Part shown: positions 42,385-50,783 of the stretch, piece after piece
Layout: every line of letters starts with the position of its first letter
Numbering within the stretch: the stretch's first letter is position 1
Source: Methylobacterium sp. J-076
GTDB taxonomy: Bacteria > Pseudomonadota > Alphaproteobacteria > Rhizobiales > Beijerinckiaceae
Direction: 5' to 3'
Length of the DNA: 64,000 nucleotides
Assembly (NCBI RefSeq): GCF_022829405.1
Contig: NZ_JAKSXW010000090.1
Span: forward strand, 184,390 to 248,389
Made by a program: the position numbers and the translations under genes
The notes under the pieces: generated by a model
Told to the model about the DNA's origin: nothing
Seen by the model: the letters and a program-made list of their open reading frames with translations, nothing else
Databases searched by the model: none

Positions 42385-42594
42385 CCGTCTTTGCGAGCGA
42401 AGCGAAGCAACCCAGGGAACCGCCACGTCCGGAAGCCCCCCGCTGCCCTGGGTCGCTTCACTGCGTTCGCGATGACGGGGAGGGCCCTCCGGCAGCACCG
42501 CCGTCCTTGCGAGCGAAGCGAAGCAATCCAGGGCGCCGCCACGTCCGGAAGCCCCGCGCTGCCCTGGGTCGCGTCACTGCGTTCGCGATGACGG
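42385..42594. repeat. Two tandem units of the 116-bp palindromic repeat
   Basis: TTGCGAGCGAAGCGAAGCA occurs at 42391 and again at 42507, exactly 116 bp apart. Each unit has left arm CCGTC..TTGCGAGCG to CCAGGG, a 28-base centre starting near CGCCACGTCCGGAAGCC, and right arm CCCTGGGTCGC to GATGACGG. The whole gap 42269-42619 holds nothing else recognisable. The unit and period are the same as in the array at 63540-64000, in inverted orientation. Confidence 0.85.
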
Positions 42595-42619
42595 CGAGGG
42601 GCACACGGCGGCACCACCC

Positions 42620-43099
42620 TCACAGCTGGAGCGGGGCGTTGTCGATGACCTCCTTCATCACGAAGAAGGTCCGCAGCTGCCGCACCCCCGGCAGGCCGAG
42701 GAGGGTGAGGCTGTGCAGGCGGTTGAAATCCGCCATGTCCGAGACCCGGATCTTGAGGAAGTAGTCGAAATCCCCCGCCACGAGGTGGCAGTCGAGCACG
42801 GTGGGGATCGCGCGCACCGCGGTCTCGAAGGCGGAGAAGCTCTCGGGCGTCGAGCGGTCGAGGACCACGCCGACGATGACCAGCGTCCCCCGCCCGACCC
42901 GCGCCGGATCGATCAGCGCCCGGACCGCCCGCACGACCCCCTCCGCGAACAGGGCCTGGAGCCGCCGGTGGCAGGTGGCGGCGCTGGTATTCACCCGCTT
43001 GGCGATCTCGGCATTGCCCATCCGCCCGTCGGTCTGGAGCAGGCGCAGGATCCGGAGATCGGTCCTGTCGAGGGGAGACGGGATGGACGATTCTTTCAT
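42620..43099 (-). CDS. acdR: Lrp/AsnC family regulator, probable AcdR
   Basis: A 159-residue regulator. The N-terminal HTH is LDRTDLRILRLLQTDGRMGN, followed by AEIAKRVNTSAATCHRRLQAL. The C-terminal RAM ligand domain contains VLDCHLVAGDFDYFLKIRV and LPGVRQLRTFFVMKEV, both standard for Lrp. It is divergent from the ACC deaminase gene, 139 bp away, the arrangement seen for AcdR-acdS in proteobacteria, where AcdR activates acdS in response to ACC. The AcdR assignment rests on this context. An inverted repeat in the shared gap is a candidate operator. Confidence 0.85.
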   Translation of the reverse strand: MKESSIPSPLDRTDLRILRLLQTDGRMGNAEIAKRVNTSAATCHRRLQALFAEGVVRAVRALIDPARVGRGTLVIVGVVLDRSTPESFSAFETAVRAIPTVLDCHLVAGDFDYFLKIRVSDMADFNRLHSLTLLGLPGVRQLRTFFVMKEVIDNAPLQL

Positions 43100-43142
43100 T
43101 CCGGGCCTCTCGGGCGGGAGCGAACTCCGTTCACATCCCCAT

Positions 43143-43168
43143 CTGCGGAACAGTTAGGCAATCCGCAG
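43143..43168. promoter_or_regulatory. Candidate AcdR operator in the acdR-acdS gap
   Basis: CTGCGGA-N12-TCCGCAG is a perfect 7-bp inverted repeat with a spacing typical of Lrp-type dimers, centred 44 bp before acdR and 83 bp before acdS. A second AT-richer candidate with the form tttcaggggaagttggctag lies at about 43189-43208. Confidence 0.45.
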
Positions 43169-43238
43169 GGCGAGATCGAGAGCACCTTTCAGGGGAAGTT
43201 GGCTAGTTTTCCGGCGTCAAGGACCCCGGAGAGACCCG

Positions 43239-44249
43239 ATGCTGGAGCAGTTCGCGCGCTACCCCCTCACCTTCGGCCCCACGCCGATCGAGCCGTTGAA
43301 GCGGCTCTCGGCCCATCTCGGGGGCGAGGTCGAGATCTACGCCAAGCGCGAGGATTGCAATTCCGGCCTCGCCTATGGCGGCAACAAGCTGCGCAAGCTC
43401 GAATACATCGTGCCGGACGTGCTGAAGTCGGGCGCCGACACCCTGGTCTCCATCGGCGGCGTGCAGTCGAACCACACCCGCATGGTGGCGGCGGTGGCGG
43501 CCAAGCTCGGCCTCAAGTGCCGGCTGATCCAGGAGGCCTGGGTGCCGCACGAGGATGCGGTCTACGACCGGGTCGGCAACATCCTCCTGTCCCGGCTGAT
43601 GGGCGCCCAGGCGCAGCTCGTCGATGACGGGTTCGACATCGGCATCCGCGACAGCTGGAAGCGGGCGCTGGCCGAGGTCGAGGCCGAGGGCGGCAAGCCC
43701 TACGCGATCCCCGCCGGCGCCTCGGTGCACAAGTACGGCGGGCTCGGCTACGTCGCCTTCGCCGAGGAGGTCCGGGCCCAGGAGAAGGCGATGGGCCTGC
43801 ACTTCGACTACATCGTCGTCTGCACGGTGACGGGCTCGACCCATGCCGGCATGGTGGTGGGCTTCGGCGCCGACGGGCGCGCCCGCCACGTCATCGGCAT
43901 CGACGCCTCCTGCACGCCGGAGCAGACCCGGGCGCAGGTTCTGGAGATCGCCCGCAACACCGCCGCGCTGATCGGCGCCGCCCCCGTGGCGGACGAGGAC
44001 GTGGTGATCAAGGAGGACTACGCCTACCCGGTCTACGGCGTGCCCTCGAAGGAGACCGTGGAGGCCATCCGCCTCTCGGCCCGCCTGGAGGGGATGATCA
44101 CGGACCCGGTCTACGAGGGCAAGTCGATGCAGGGGATGATCGACCTCGTGCAGAAGGGCTTCTTCCCCAAGGGCGCGAAGATCCTCTACGCCCATCTCGG
44201 CGGCGCCCCGGCCCTCAACGGCTACAGCTACACCTTCCGCAACGGCTGA
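43239..44249 (+). CDS. acdS: 1-Aminocyclopropane-1-carboxylate deaminase
   Basis: A 336-residue PLP enzyme that splits ACC, the plant ethylene precursor, to 2-oxobutyrate and ammonia. PLP Lys50 is in [29 protein letters not shown] is the carboxylate-binding region, and [11 protein letters not shown] binds the phosphate. The residues that separate ACC deaminase from D-cysteine desulfhydrase are both of the deaminase type: Glu293 in DPVYEGKSM and Leu320 in LYAHLGG. This argues for genuine ACC deaminase and a plant-associated life. ATG 43239 follows GGAGAGACCC. It is divergent from the Lrp-type regulator. Confidence 0.95.
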   Translation: MLEQFARYPLTFGPTPIEPLKRLSAHLGGEVEIYAKREDCNSGLAYGGNKLRKLEYIVPDVLKSGADTLVSIGGVQSNHTRMVAAVAAKLGLKCRLIQEAWVPHEDAVYDRVGNILLSRLMGAQAQLVDDGFDIGIRDSWKRALAEVEAEGGKPYAIPAGASVHKYGGLGYVAFAEEVRAQEKAMGLHFDYIVVCTVTGSTHAGMVVGFGADGRARHVIGIDASCTPEQTRAQVLEIARNTAALIGAAPVADEDVVIKEDYAYPVYGVPSKETVEAIRLSARLEGMITDPVYEGKSMQGMIDLVQKGFFPKGAKILYAHLGGAPALNGYSYTFRNG

Positions 44250-44395
44250 GGGAGTCGGCCTGGCCATTGCGGGCGTGTCCGGGGCGGGCCGAACCCCGGC
44301 GCCCCCCGCGGGGGGAGGGGATTCGTCCCGATGCGGCGCGAGGCCAAGCCGTGTAGTCTTCCCGGAGACGGCGGCCGCCGCGGGAAGGGGCAACG

Positions 44396-46168
44396 ATGAT
44401 CGCACGCCTGCGGATGGCACTCGTCGTGGCGGGCGCGCTGGCCCTGGCGGGCCGGGCGGAGGCGGCCTCGGCCCCGGCGGTCGAGGGCGAGAACGGCATG
44501 GTGGTCTCGTCCCAGGCCCTGGCCTCCCGGGTCGGGGCCGACATCCTGGCCGCGGGGGGCAACGCCGTCGATGCGGCGGTGGCGGTGGCCTTCGCCGAGG
44601 CGGTGGTGAACCCCTGCTGCGGCAACCTCGGCGGCGGCGGCTTCCTGCTGCTGCACATGGCCGACGGGCGCAGCCGCTTCGTGAACTTCCGGGAGAAGGC
44701 CCCCGGCGCGGCCAGCCGGGACATGTATCTCGACCCGGCGGGGAACGTCGTGAAGAACGCGACGCTCCGGGGCTGGAAGGCCGCCGGGGTGCCCGGCACG
44801 GTCCTCGGCCTCACCACCGCGCTGGCCCGCTACGGAGCCCTGCCCCTCGCGCAGGTCATGGCGCCGGCCGTCGCCCTCGCCCGCGACGGCTTCGTCCTGA
44901 CCCGGGGCGACACCGACATCCTCGAGACCGGAACCGCGAAGTTCGCGGCGGATCCGGCGATCGCCCGCATCTTCCTGCGGCCCGACGGCACGCCGTTCCG
45001 GCCGGGGGACCGGCTGGTCCAGGCCGACCTCGCCCGGACGCTGGAGGCGGTCGCCCGATCCGGCGCCGACGCCTTCTACGGGGGGGACATCCCCCGCGCC
45101 GTGGCGGCGGCCTCGGGGCAGGGGGGCGGGCTCCTCACCGCGGCGGATTTTACCGCCTACACCGTCACCGACGACGCGCCGCTCGCCTGCACCTACCGCG
45201 GCGCGGCGATCCTCTCGGCCCCCCCGCCCTCCTCGGGCGGCACCACCCTCTGCGAGATGCTGACGATCCTCGACGGCTACGACATCGCCGGGGCCGGGTT
45301 CAATTCGGCGCGCGGCGTCCACCTGATGGTCGAGGCGATGCGGCGGGCCTATGCCGACCGCAACGCCTTCCTCGGCGATCCGGCCTTCGTCGAGAACCCC
45401 GTCGCCCGGCTGATCTCGCCGGACTACGCCCGCACCCTGCGGGCGGGGATCGACCCCGACCGGGCGACGCCCTCCGCCACGATCCGGCCCGATCCGGCCT
45501 TCCTCATGCCCCGGGAGAAGCCCGAGACGACCCACATCTCCGTCCTCGACAAGGCCGGCAACGCGGCCTCGCTGACCTACACGATCAACGGCTATTTCGG
45601 CGCGGGGGTGATCGCCCCCGGCACCGGCTTCTTCCTCAACAACGAGATGGACGACTTCACGGTCAAGGTCGGGGTGCCGAACCTGTTCGGCCTCGTCCAG
45701 GGCACGGCGAACGCCATCGCCCCGGGCAAGCGGCCCCTCTCCTCCATGGCGCCGACCATGGTCCTGCGCGGGGGCAGGCCGGTGATGGTGGTGGGCTCCC
45801 CGGGCGGCTCGCGGATCATCACCATCAACGCCCAGGTCATCGTGAACATGCTCGACTTTCGGATGCAGCCGCAGGCGGCGGTCGACGCCCCGCGCATCCA
45901 TCATCAGTGGCTGCCGGACACGGTCTATGCCGAGCCCTTCGCCCTCTCGGCGGACACGCTGGCCGTGCTGAAGGGCATGGGCCACGCGGTGACGGTGCAG
46001 GTCCCCTGGGGGGCGCAGGAACTCATCGCCGTGCGCGGCGCCGCGCCGGGCGGGCCGGGCGCGGAATCCTCCGGCAACGACGCCTCGCGCACGGAGGGCA
46101 TGCGGCCGGGAATCCTCTACGGCGCCAACGACAACCGCCGCCCGGCGGGGGCGGCCGTCGGCGAGTGA
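44396..46168 (+). CDS. ggt: Gamma-glutamyltransferase
   Basis: A 590-residue periplasmic Ntn hydrolase that acts on glutathione and other gamma-glutamyl compounds. A signal peptide ends around AGRAEAASA. The large-subunit motifs are NAVDAAVAVAFAEAVVNPCC, GNLGGGGFLLLH and FREKAPGAA. Autocleavage is expected just before Thr379 in EKPETTHISVLDKAGN. The small subunit has GKRPLSSMAPTM and VGSPGGSRIITINAQVI. ATG 44396 lies behind GGAAGGGG. It is a stand-alone gene, preceded by a CCCCCCGCGGGGGG palindrome at 44302-44315. Confidence 0.95.
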   Translation: MIARLRMALVVAGALALAGRAEAASAPAVEGENGMVVSSQALASRVGADILAAGGNAVDAAVAVAFAEAVVNPCCGNLGGGGFLLLHMADGRSRFVNFREKAPGAASRDMYLDPAGNVVKNATLRGWKAAGVPGTVLGLTTALARYGALPLAQVMAPAVALARDGFVLTRGDTDILETGTAKFAADPAIARIFLRPDGTPFRPGDRLVQADLARTLEAVARSGADAFYGGDIPRAVAAASGQGGGLLTAADFTAYTVTDDAPLACTYRGAAILSAPPPSSGGTTLCEMLTILDGYDIAGAGFNSARGVHLMVEAMRRAYADRNAFLGDPAFVENPVARLISPDYARTLRAGIDPDRATPSATIRPDPAFLMPREKPETTHISVLDKAGNAASLTYTINGYFGAGVIAPGTGFFLNNEMDDFTVKVGVPNLFGLVQGTANAIAPGKRPLSSMAPTMVLRGGRPVMVVGSPGGSRIITINAQVIVNMLDFRMQPQAAVDAPRIHHQWLPDTVYAEPFALSADTLAVLKGMGHAVTVQVPWGAQELIAVRGAAPGGPGAESSGNDASRTEGMRPGILYGANDNRRPAGAAVGE

Positions 46169-46183
46169 GCGGCCGAACCGGGA

Positions 46184-46417
46184 TCAGTTGATCAGGCAGA
46201 AGCCCGCACCGGTGCCGACCCGCCGCCCGGGCGGGCAGGAGGGCTTGGCGGGGGCCTCGGAGGAGGGCTGGACGGAGCCGGTCGTGCCCGGCTCGACGCC
46301 GCGCAGCCACCCGCCCGGCCGCGGGGCCTGCGCCGCCACCGCCACCGAACCTGCGCTGGCCAGGGCCGGCGCCGCGAGCATGAGGCACGCGGTCGAGAAG
46401 GCAGCGAGCCGCATCAT
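46184..46417 (-). CDS. Small secreted hypothetical protein, 77 residues
   Basis: It starts MMRLAAFSTACLMLAAPALASAG, a signal peptide with AxA cleavage near residue 22. The mature part is short, proline- and serine-rich, and has two cysteines (KPSCPPGR and GFCLIN) that may form a disulfide. I do not recognise the family. It is convergent with ggt, 15 bp away. Confidence 0.55.
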   Translation of the reverse strand: MMRLAAFSTACLMLAAPALASAGSVAVAAQAPRPGGWLRGVEPGTTGSVQPSSEAPAKPSCPPGRRVGTGAGFCLIN

Positions 46418-46549
46418 CGAATCGTCCCCCTCCACCCGAACCCCGCCCACGGGCGGGGAGGTACGGCAGGAGTGTCGCGGCGGCCCGTAAAGGCTTCCCT
46501 TAGAAGAGGAGTTAACGAGGCGGAATTCCCGCTCCGCGACGCGGGGCGC

Positions 46550-46846
46550 CTACCGGAACGACGGCCACGCGCCGGGGATGCTCGCCCCGTAGCCCCAGCC
46601 GGTGAAGGGCGGGGCGGCGACCTCCTCCCGCGTGGCGGGGGGGAGGGTGGCGGCGAGGGACCTGCGGTGCCGCCATGCCGGCCAGAGGGTCTCGGCATCC
46701 CGCGCGGCCATCCGCGTCAGCACCCGGTCGGAATCGGTGGAGACGGCGCCGGGCCGGTGTCGGGGGGAGGGGCGCGCCTGGGCGGCCCCCACCGCCGCGA
46801 CGAGGGCGGCGGCGAGGCAGAGCGTGTGGGCGGGGCGGGTGGGCAT
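46550..46846 (-). CDS. Small secreted hypothetical protein, 98 residues
   Basis: ATG 46846 opens a signal peptide (MPTRPAHTLCLAAALVAAVG, cleavage after AQA). The mature part has SDRVLTRMAARDAETLWPAW and a C-terminal segment with FTGWGYGASIPGAWPSFR. It begins 8 bp after the L,D-transpeptidase stop, so it is very likely the second gene of that operon and may act at the cell wall. No family is recognised. Confidence 0.6.
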   Translation of the reverse strand: MPTRPAHTLCLAAALVAAVGAAQARPSPRHRPGAVSTDSDRVLTRMAARDAETLWPAWRHRRSLAATLPPATREEVAAPPFTGWGYGASIPGAWPSFR

Positions 46847-46854
46847 GGGCCGGC

Positions 46855-47481
46855 TCAGTACCCGTCGTAATAATCGGCAGGGGAGGGGCCGAAGCCGTCG
46901 ATCCCCACCGGGTCCACGGCGCGCGGGCGGCGGACCGGGACGGAGTAGGTGACCGCGCGCGCGCCGGTCTGGTCGTCGTCGAACGAGGCGGCGCCGTAGC
47001 CCCGGCGGTCCGCGCCGCGGGAGCGGCCCCCGCCGTCGGCCACGAGGGCGCCCTCGCCCTCGATCCGCACCTGGGTGTGGCCCACCCCCTGCGCCTTCAC
47101 GAGGCCGAACAGGGTGGCGGCGTTGCGCACCGAGAGGCGCACGCAGCCATGCGAGACCGGGCGGCCGAGGCTGCGGACGTGGTTGGTGCCGTGGATGGCG
47201 TGGCCCTGGTTCGTGAAGAACATGGCGTAGGGCATCGGGGCGTCGTCCCACTCCTTCGAGAAGTGGGTCTTCTCCATGCGGAACGGCCGGAAGCTGCCGG
47301 AGGGCGTGTCGTAGCCCGCGCCACCGGTCGAGACCGGCCAGGAATAGCGCGGTGCCCCATCGACGGCGACGTCCATCCGCTGGGCCTCCTTGTCCACGGT
47401 GATCACCACGTCGGCCCGCGCCGCGGGAGCCCCGAGGGCGAGGAGGAGGGCGGACAGGAGGAGGGCGGATCGGGCACGCAT
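46855..47481 (-). CDS. L,D-transpeptidase (YkuD domain)
   Basis: A 208-residue periplasmic enzyme. A signal peptide (MRARSALLLSALLLALGAPA) is followed directly by the YkuD fold: VITVDKEAQRMDVAVDG, SWPVSTGG, then HAIHGTNHVRSLGRPVSHGC. His97, His111 and Cys113 fit the catalytic HxGTN/SHGC[IV]R pattern. It would make 3-3 peptidoglycan crosslinks or attach proteins to peptidoglycan. The C-terminal 60 residues after the domain are charged and disordered-looking, ending in a tyrosine-rich tail. A small secreted protein follows in the same operon. Confidence 0.92.
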   Translation of the reverse strand: MRARSALLLSALLLALGAPAARADVVITVDKEAQRMDVAVDGAPRYSWPVSTGGAGYDTPSGSFRPFRMEKTHFSKEWDDAPMPYAMFFTNQGHAIHGTNHVRSLGRPVSHGCVRLSVRNAATLFGLVKAQGVGHTQVRIEGEGALVADGGGRSRGADRRGYGAASFDDDQTGARAVTYSVPVRRPRAVDPVGIDGFGPSPADYYDGY

Positions 47482-47682
47482 CGGTGGATCCCCACGGGGC
47501 GAGGGTGGCGGGAGGCAGGGGTTGCGGAGCATCGGCGGGGCGTTCTGCTCAAGCTACGCCCCGCGACCCCTCCGGTTCCAGGGCCGCGTACTCGGACTCC
47601 GGCGGATCCCGGCGCGGCGGGGCTGGATTTCCGGGCCGGAACCGTGCGTGGTGCGCCCTCCGCACGAAGCCGGGACTGGCCG

Positions 47683-48291
47683 ATGAAGCTCCTCTATTCC
47701 CCCGCCTCCCCCTATGCCCGCAAGGTCCTGGTGCTGGCCCACGAGACCGGCCAGGCCGGCGCGATCGAGGTCGTCACCGCCGGGACCTCGCCGACGGCGG
47801 GCGCCCCCGAGGTCGCCCCGCACAACCCCCTCGGCAAGGTCCCGGCGCTGGTGCTGGACGACGGCACCTGCCTGTTCGACAGCCGGGTGATCTGCGAATA
47901 CCTCGACATGCGCTCCGAGGGCGCGCACCTCTTCCCCGAGGGGGCCGAGCGCTGGGACGCCCTGACCCGGCAGGCGCTCGCCGACGGCATGCTCGATGCC
48001 GCGCTGATCACCCGCTACGAGCGCGTGCTGCGGCCGCAGGAGCGCCGCTGGGACGCCTGGGACGCGGGCCAGATCGGGAAGATCACCGCCGGCCTCGACC
48101 GGATCGAGGCCATCGTCGCCGACATGCCCGTCCTCGACATCGGCACCGTCGCCATCGCCTGCGCGCTGGGCTACCTCGATTTCCGCTTCCCCGAACTCGC
48201 GTGGCGCGACGGCCGCCCGGCCACGGCGGCCTGGTACGCGGTGTTCGAGGCGCGGCCCTCCATGACCGCGACGGTCCCCCCGCAGGGCTGA
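47683..48291 (+). CDS. Glutathione S-transferase family protein
   Basis: A 202-residue cytosolic protein. The thioredoxin-like N-domain starts MKLLYSPASPYARKVLVLAH; the Ser/Tyr-type active site is SPASPYARK. The cis-Pro is in NPLGKVPALVLDDG and the glutathione gamma-glutamyl site is LFDSRVICEYLD. The helical C-domain has DIGTVAIACALGYLDFRF, with the N-capping box expected of GSTs. It resembles the alphaproteobacterial YibF/GstA-like group. Substrates are unknown. It is convergent with the doxX gene through a strong hairpin. Confidence 0.9.
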   Translation: MKLLYSPASPYARKVLVLAHETGQAGAIEVVTAGTSPTAGAPEVAPHNPLGKVPALVLDDGTCLFDSRVICEYLDMRSEGAHLFPEGAERWDALTRQALADGMLDAALITRYERVLRPQERRWDAWDAGQIGKITAGLDRIEAIVADMPVLDIGTVAIACALGYLDFRFPELAWRDGRPATAAWYAVFEARPSMTATVPPQG

Positions 48292-48307
48292 CGGCACGGG
48301 GCGTCTT

Positions 48308-48337
48308 CCCTCCCCCCACAGGAAGGGGGGGGAGGGG
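48308..48337. terminator. Bidirectional hairpin between convergent genes
   Basis: A C-rich arm, CCCTCCCCCC, and a G-rich arm, GGGGGGGAGGGG, enclose acaggaa. The structure lies exactly between the GST and DoxX stops and also resembles the C-run/G-run repeat class. Confidence 0.6.
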
Positions 48338-48344
48338 AGGCGGC

Positions 48345-48812
48345 CTACCGCAGGGGCGTCTTCGCATAGGGGTGCGACGAGGCCAGCGGGTCGCCGAAGA
48401 AGCCCTCCACCGTGCTCGCCCCCGTGCCGAAGGTGATCAGCAAAAACCCCCCGGCCAGGGCGAAGTTCTTGAGGAAGTCCCAGAACAGCTCCCGGCCCTT
48501 GCCCCCGGACCAGAAGTCCCCGGGCTTCCAGAACGGCTTCCACAGCAGGGCGGTGACGCCGCAATAGCCCGCCATCACGAAGGCGGCGGCCCGGTCGGCC
48601 ACCCCCGTCAGGATGCAGGCCGACATCCCGATCTCCACCGTCAGCCCGAGCAGGATCAGCACGACCGCCGGCGCCGTGGCATGCACCGCCTGCTTGGCCT
48701 GACCCACGGCGCCCCTGAAGTTCAGGATCTTGTCGAGGGCGCTGAACGGCAGGAACAGCAGGACGAGGAGAAGGCGGACGAGGAAGGCGATCGCGACGCT
48801 GAGGCTTGTCAT
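48345..48812 (-). CDS. DoxX family membrane protein
   Basis: A 155-residue protein with four membrane helices. LVRLLLVLLFLPFSALDKILNF is the family N-terminus with the conserved D-K motif, followed by VGLTVEIG-like LLGLTVEIGMSACILTG and FVMAGYCGVTALLWKPFW. FWDFLKNFALAGGFLLITFG is the typical C-terminal helix. DoxX proteins occur in redox-stress and quinone-linked settings. The specific role here is not evident. ATG 48812 is close to the riboswitch unit that reads the other way. Confidence 0.85.
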   Translation of the reverse strand: MTSLSVAIAFLVRLLLVLLFLPFSALDKILNFRGAVGQAKQAVHATAPAVVLILLGLTVEIGMSACILTGVADRAAAFVMAGYCGVTALLWKPFWKPGDFWSGGKGRELFWDFLKNFALAGGFLLITFGTGASTVEGFFGDPLASSHPYAKTPLR

Positions 48813-48939
48813 CCGGTCCGGGGCTCCGTTTCGCCAGCAGGTGTGACAGGTGGCGCGGATTGCAAGGAACACGGGCCGATTGCCGGAAAATGGGGCTTTG
48901 GCCCAGGGCGCTCCTGCACTAATGTCGCACTGCCCATCA

Positions 48940-49160
48940 CGACGATGCGGGAGAGACCGGGACCGTCCGACAGAGACGGCCCGGCGCCGACGGAGCAACC
49001 GCCCCGGAAACTCTCAGGCACCAGGAACCGTGTCGTCGGGGCGATCTGGAGAGAGGTGCGGCGGTGATTCCGCTGGCACCCGCCGAAGGGGACGTCCGTG
49101 CCCACCGCCTCGCCGGGGCGGTGCCGGATCAAACTCTCAGGCACCGAGACAGATGGGGCG
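48940..49160 (+). ncRNA. Tandem glycine riboswitch
   Basis: Two aptamers stand side by side. Aptamer 1 spans about 48940-49038, with P1 arms CGACGA/TCGTCG, gcgggagag, and the core gcgccgacggagcaa then ccggaaactctcaggca. Aptamer 2 spans about 49041-49160, with ATCT/AGAT arms, ctggagagag, acccgccgaagggg, and aaactctcaggca ending gacagatgggg. The diagnostic AAACTCTCAGGCA occurs in both. It lies 65 bp upstream of the DadA-like gene, so glycine should switch that gene's expression. Confidence 0.95.
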
Positions 49161-49224
49161 CAACCGGCCGGCGGCACACGACGCCGGCTCCATGCGTCCA
49201 TCCGTGTTCCGGAGTCCCTTGTCC

Positions 49225-50490
49225 ATGACCCATGTCGCCGTGATCGGCGCCGGCATCACCGGCGTGACGACAGCCTATGCCCTGAACGCCCGGGGCTACC
49301 GCGTCACAATCCTCGACCGCAACCGCTACGCCGCGATGGAGACCTCCTTCGCCAACGGCGGCCAGCTCTCGGCCTGCAACGCCGAGGTGTGGAACAAGCT
49401 CTCGACGGTGATCCAGGGCCTGCGCTGGATGGCCCGGCGCGACGCGCCGCTGCTGATGAACCCCGCCCCCTCCTGGCACAAGCTGTCGTGGATGGCCGAG
49501 TTCGTCCGGGAGATGGCCCATTACCGGGAGAACACCGTCGAGACCGTGCGCCTCGCGATCCGCGCCCGGGAGGCCCTGTTCGCCATGGCCCGGGAGGAGG
49601 GGATCGACTTCGACCTCAAGACCCGCGGCATCCTGCATTTCTACCGGGACCGGGCGGCCTTCGAGAAGGCGGCCAAGGTCAACGCCCTGCTGCAGGAGGG
49701 CGGGCTGGAGCGCCGGGCCGTCACGCCGGAGGAGATCCGGGCCCTCGAGCCGACGCTCGCCGGCGCTTATTACGGCGGCTTCTTCACCCCGTCGGACGCC
49801 ACCGGCGACATCCACAAGTTCACCCGCGGCCTCGCCGCCGCCTGCGCCCGGAAGGGCGTGCGCTTCCTCCACGATGCCGCCGTCGAGGCGATCGCGCCCG
49901 GCGGGGCGGGCGGCCACGTCGTCCGCTGGCGCCCGGCCGGGCAGGCGGAGGCTCCGGCGCGGTCCGAGGCGGTCGATGCGGTGGTGATCTGCGCGGGCAC
50001 CGGCAGCCGGTACTTCGCGGGCCTGCTCGGCGACCGGGTGAACGTGTATCCGGTCAAGGGCTACTCGATCACCGTGAACCTCCACACGGCGGAGGCGCGG
50101 GCGGCCGCGCCGGAGGTGAGCATCCTCGACGAGGCGACGAAGATCGTCACCAGCCGGCTGGGGGACGACCGCTTCCGGGTGGCCGGCACCGCCGAGTTCA
50201 ACGGCTTCAACCGCGACATCCGCCACGACCGGATCCAGCCCCTGGTGGACTGGACGCGGGCGCAGTTCCCCGGCGTCGACACCGACCGGGTGGTGGCCTG
50301 GAGCGGCCTGCGGCCGATGCTGCCGAACATGCTGCCCAAGGTCGGGCGCGGGCGCCGGGCGGGGGTGTTCTACAACACCGGCCACGGCCATCTCGGCTGG
50401 ACCCTGTCGGGGGCGACCGCCGAACTCGTGGCCGAGGCGGTGGCGGCCGAGCACGCCCCGGAGGAGACGAGCCTGCGGCTGGCGGCGTAG
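49225..50490 (+). CDS. dadA: DadA-like FAD amino-acid dehydrogenase under glycine riboswitch control
   Basis: A 421-residue FAD protein of the D-amino acid dehydrogenase small-subunit/glycine-oxidase superfamily. The dinucleotide motif is HVAVIGAGITGVTTAYALN, followed by ETSFANGGQLSACNAEVWN (the DadA signature), SDATGDIHKFTRGLAAAC, VVICAGTGSRYFAGLL, YPVKGYSITV, and the terminal FAD site YNTGHGHLGWTLSGATAELV. It would oxidise a D-amino acid or glycine to the 2-oxo acid plus ammonia at the membrane. The riboswitch upstream suggests glycine as signal and perhaps substrate, with glyoxylate as product. ATG 49225 is used; TTG 49219 and ATG 49192 are alternatives. Confidence 0.85.
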   Translation: MTHVAVIGAGITGVTTAYALNARGYRVTILDRNRYAAMETSFANGGQLSACNAEVWNKLSTVIQGLRWMARRDAPLLMNPAPSWHKLSWMAEFVREMAHYRENTVETVRLAIRAREALFAMAREEGIDFDLKTRGILHFYRDRAAFEKAAKVNALLQEGGLERRAVTPEEIRALEPTLAGAYYGGFFTPSDATGDIHKFTRGLAAACARKGVRFLHDAAVEAIAPGGAGGHVVRWRPAGQAEAPARSEAVDAVVICAGTGSRYFAGLLGDRVNVYPVKGYSITVNLHTAEARAAAPEVSILDEATKIVTSRLGDDRFRVAGTAEFNGFNRDIRHDRIQPLVDWTRAQFPGVDTDRVVAWSGLRPMLPNMLPKVGRGRRAGVFYNTGHGHLGWTLSGATAELVAEAVAAEHAPEETSLRLAA

Positions 50491-50567
50491 CCTGAAGATC
50501 GGCAGCCGGCCCCACCCCGTCACCTCGAGCCGGGGGCCGGCCGAAAAGCCCCTGTCCCCCCCCTGGA

Positions 50568-50676
50568 CCTCATCCTGAGCTGCGGCGAGAGCCACCGCGA
50601 AGGAGGGCTCCAGGGATCGCCGCGCGCTCCGGACGCCTCCTTCGAGGCCCGCGTCGCGGGCACCTCAGGATGAGGG
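50568..50676. repeat. CCTCATCCTGAG-type palindromic repeat, copy 3
   Basis: It opens CCTCATCCTGAG and closes CACCTCAGGATGAGG, with inner arms cgaaggaggg and cctccttcg. It sits inside the gap between the DadA-like gene and the PLP gene, so those genes may be on separate transcripts. Confidence 0.7.
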
Positions 50677-50739
50677 GGGGAGGGTGGGATCGGGGGCGGG
50701 CGGCGCCGGGCCCACGGAGGGGGCGGCGCCGGGCACCGA

Positions 50740-50751
50740 ATAATGTATTAT
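50740..50751. promoter_or_regulatory. AT-rich palindrome upstream of the PLP enzyme gene
   Basis: ATAATGTATTAT (arms ATAAT/ATTAT) stands out in very GC-rich DNA 33 bp before the ATG at 50784. It could be a regulator site or contain the -10 element. No regulator gene is adjacent. Confidence 0.4.
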
Positions 50752-50783
50752 CCCGACGAAGCGCGACGACCGACCGAGGCGCG

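Noticed and set aside
43239..44249. D-cysteine desulfhydrase
   Set aside because: Both residues diagnostic for ACC deaminase (Glu293 and Leu320) are present, and an Lrp-type regulator is divergent.
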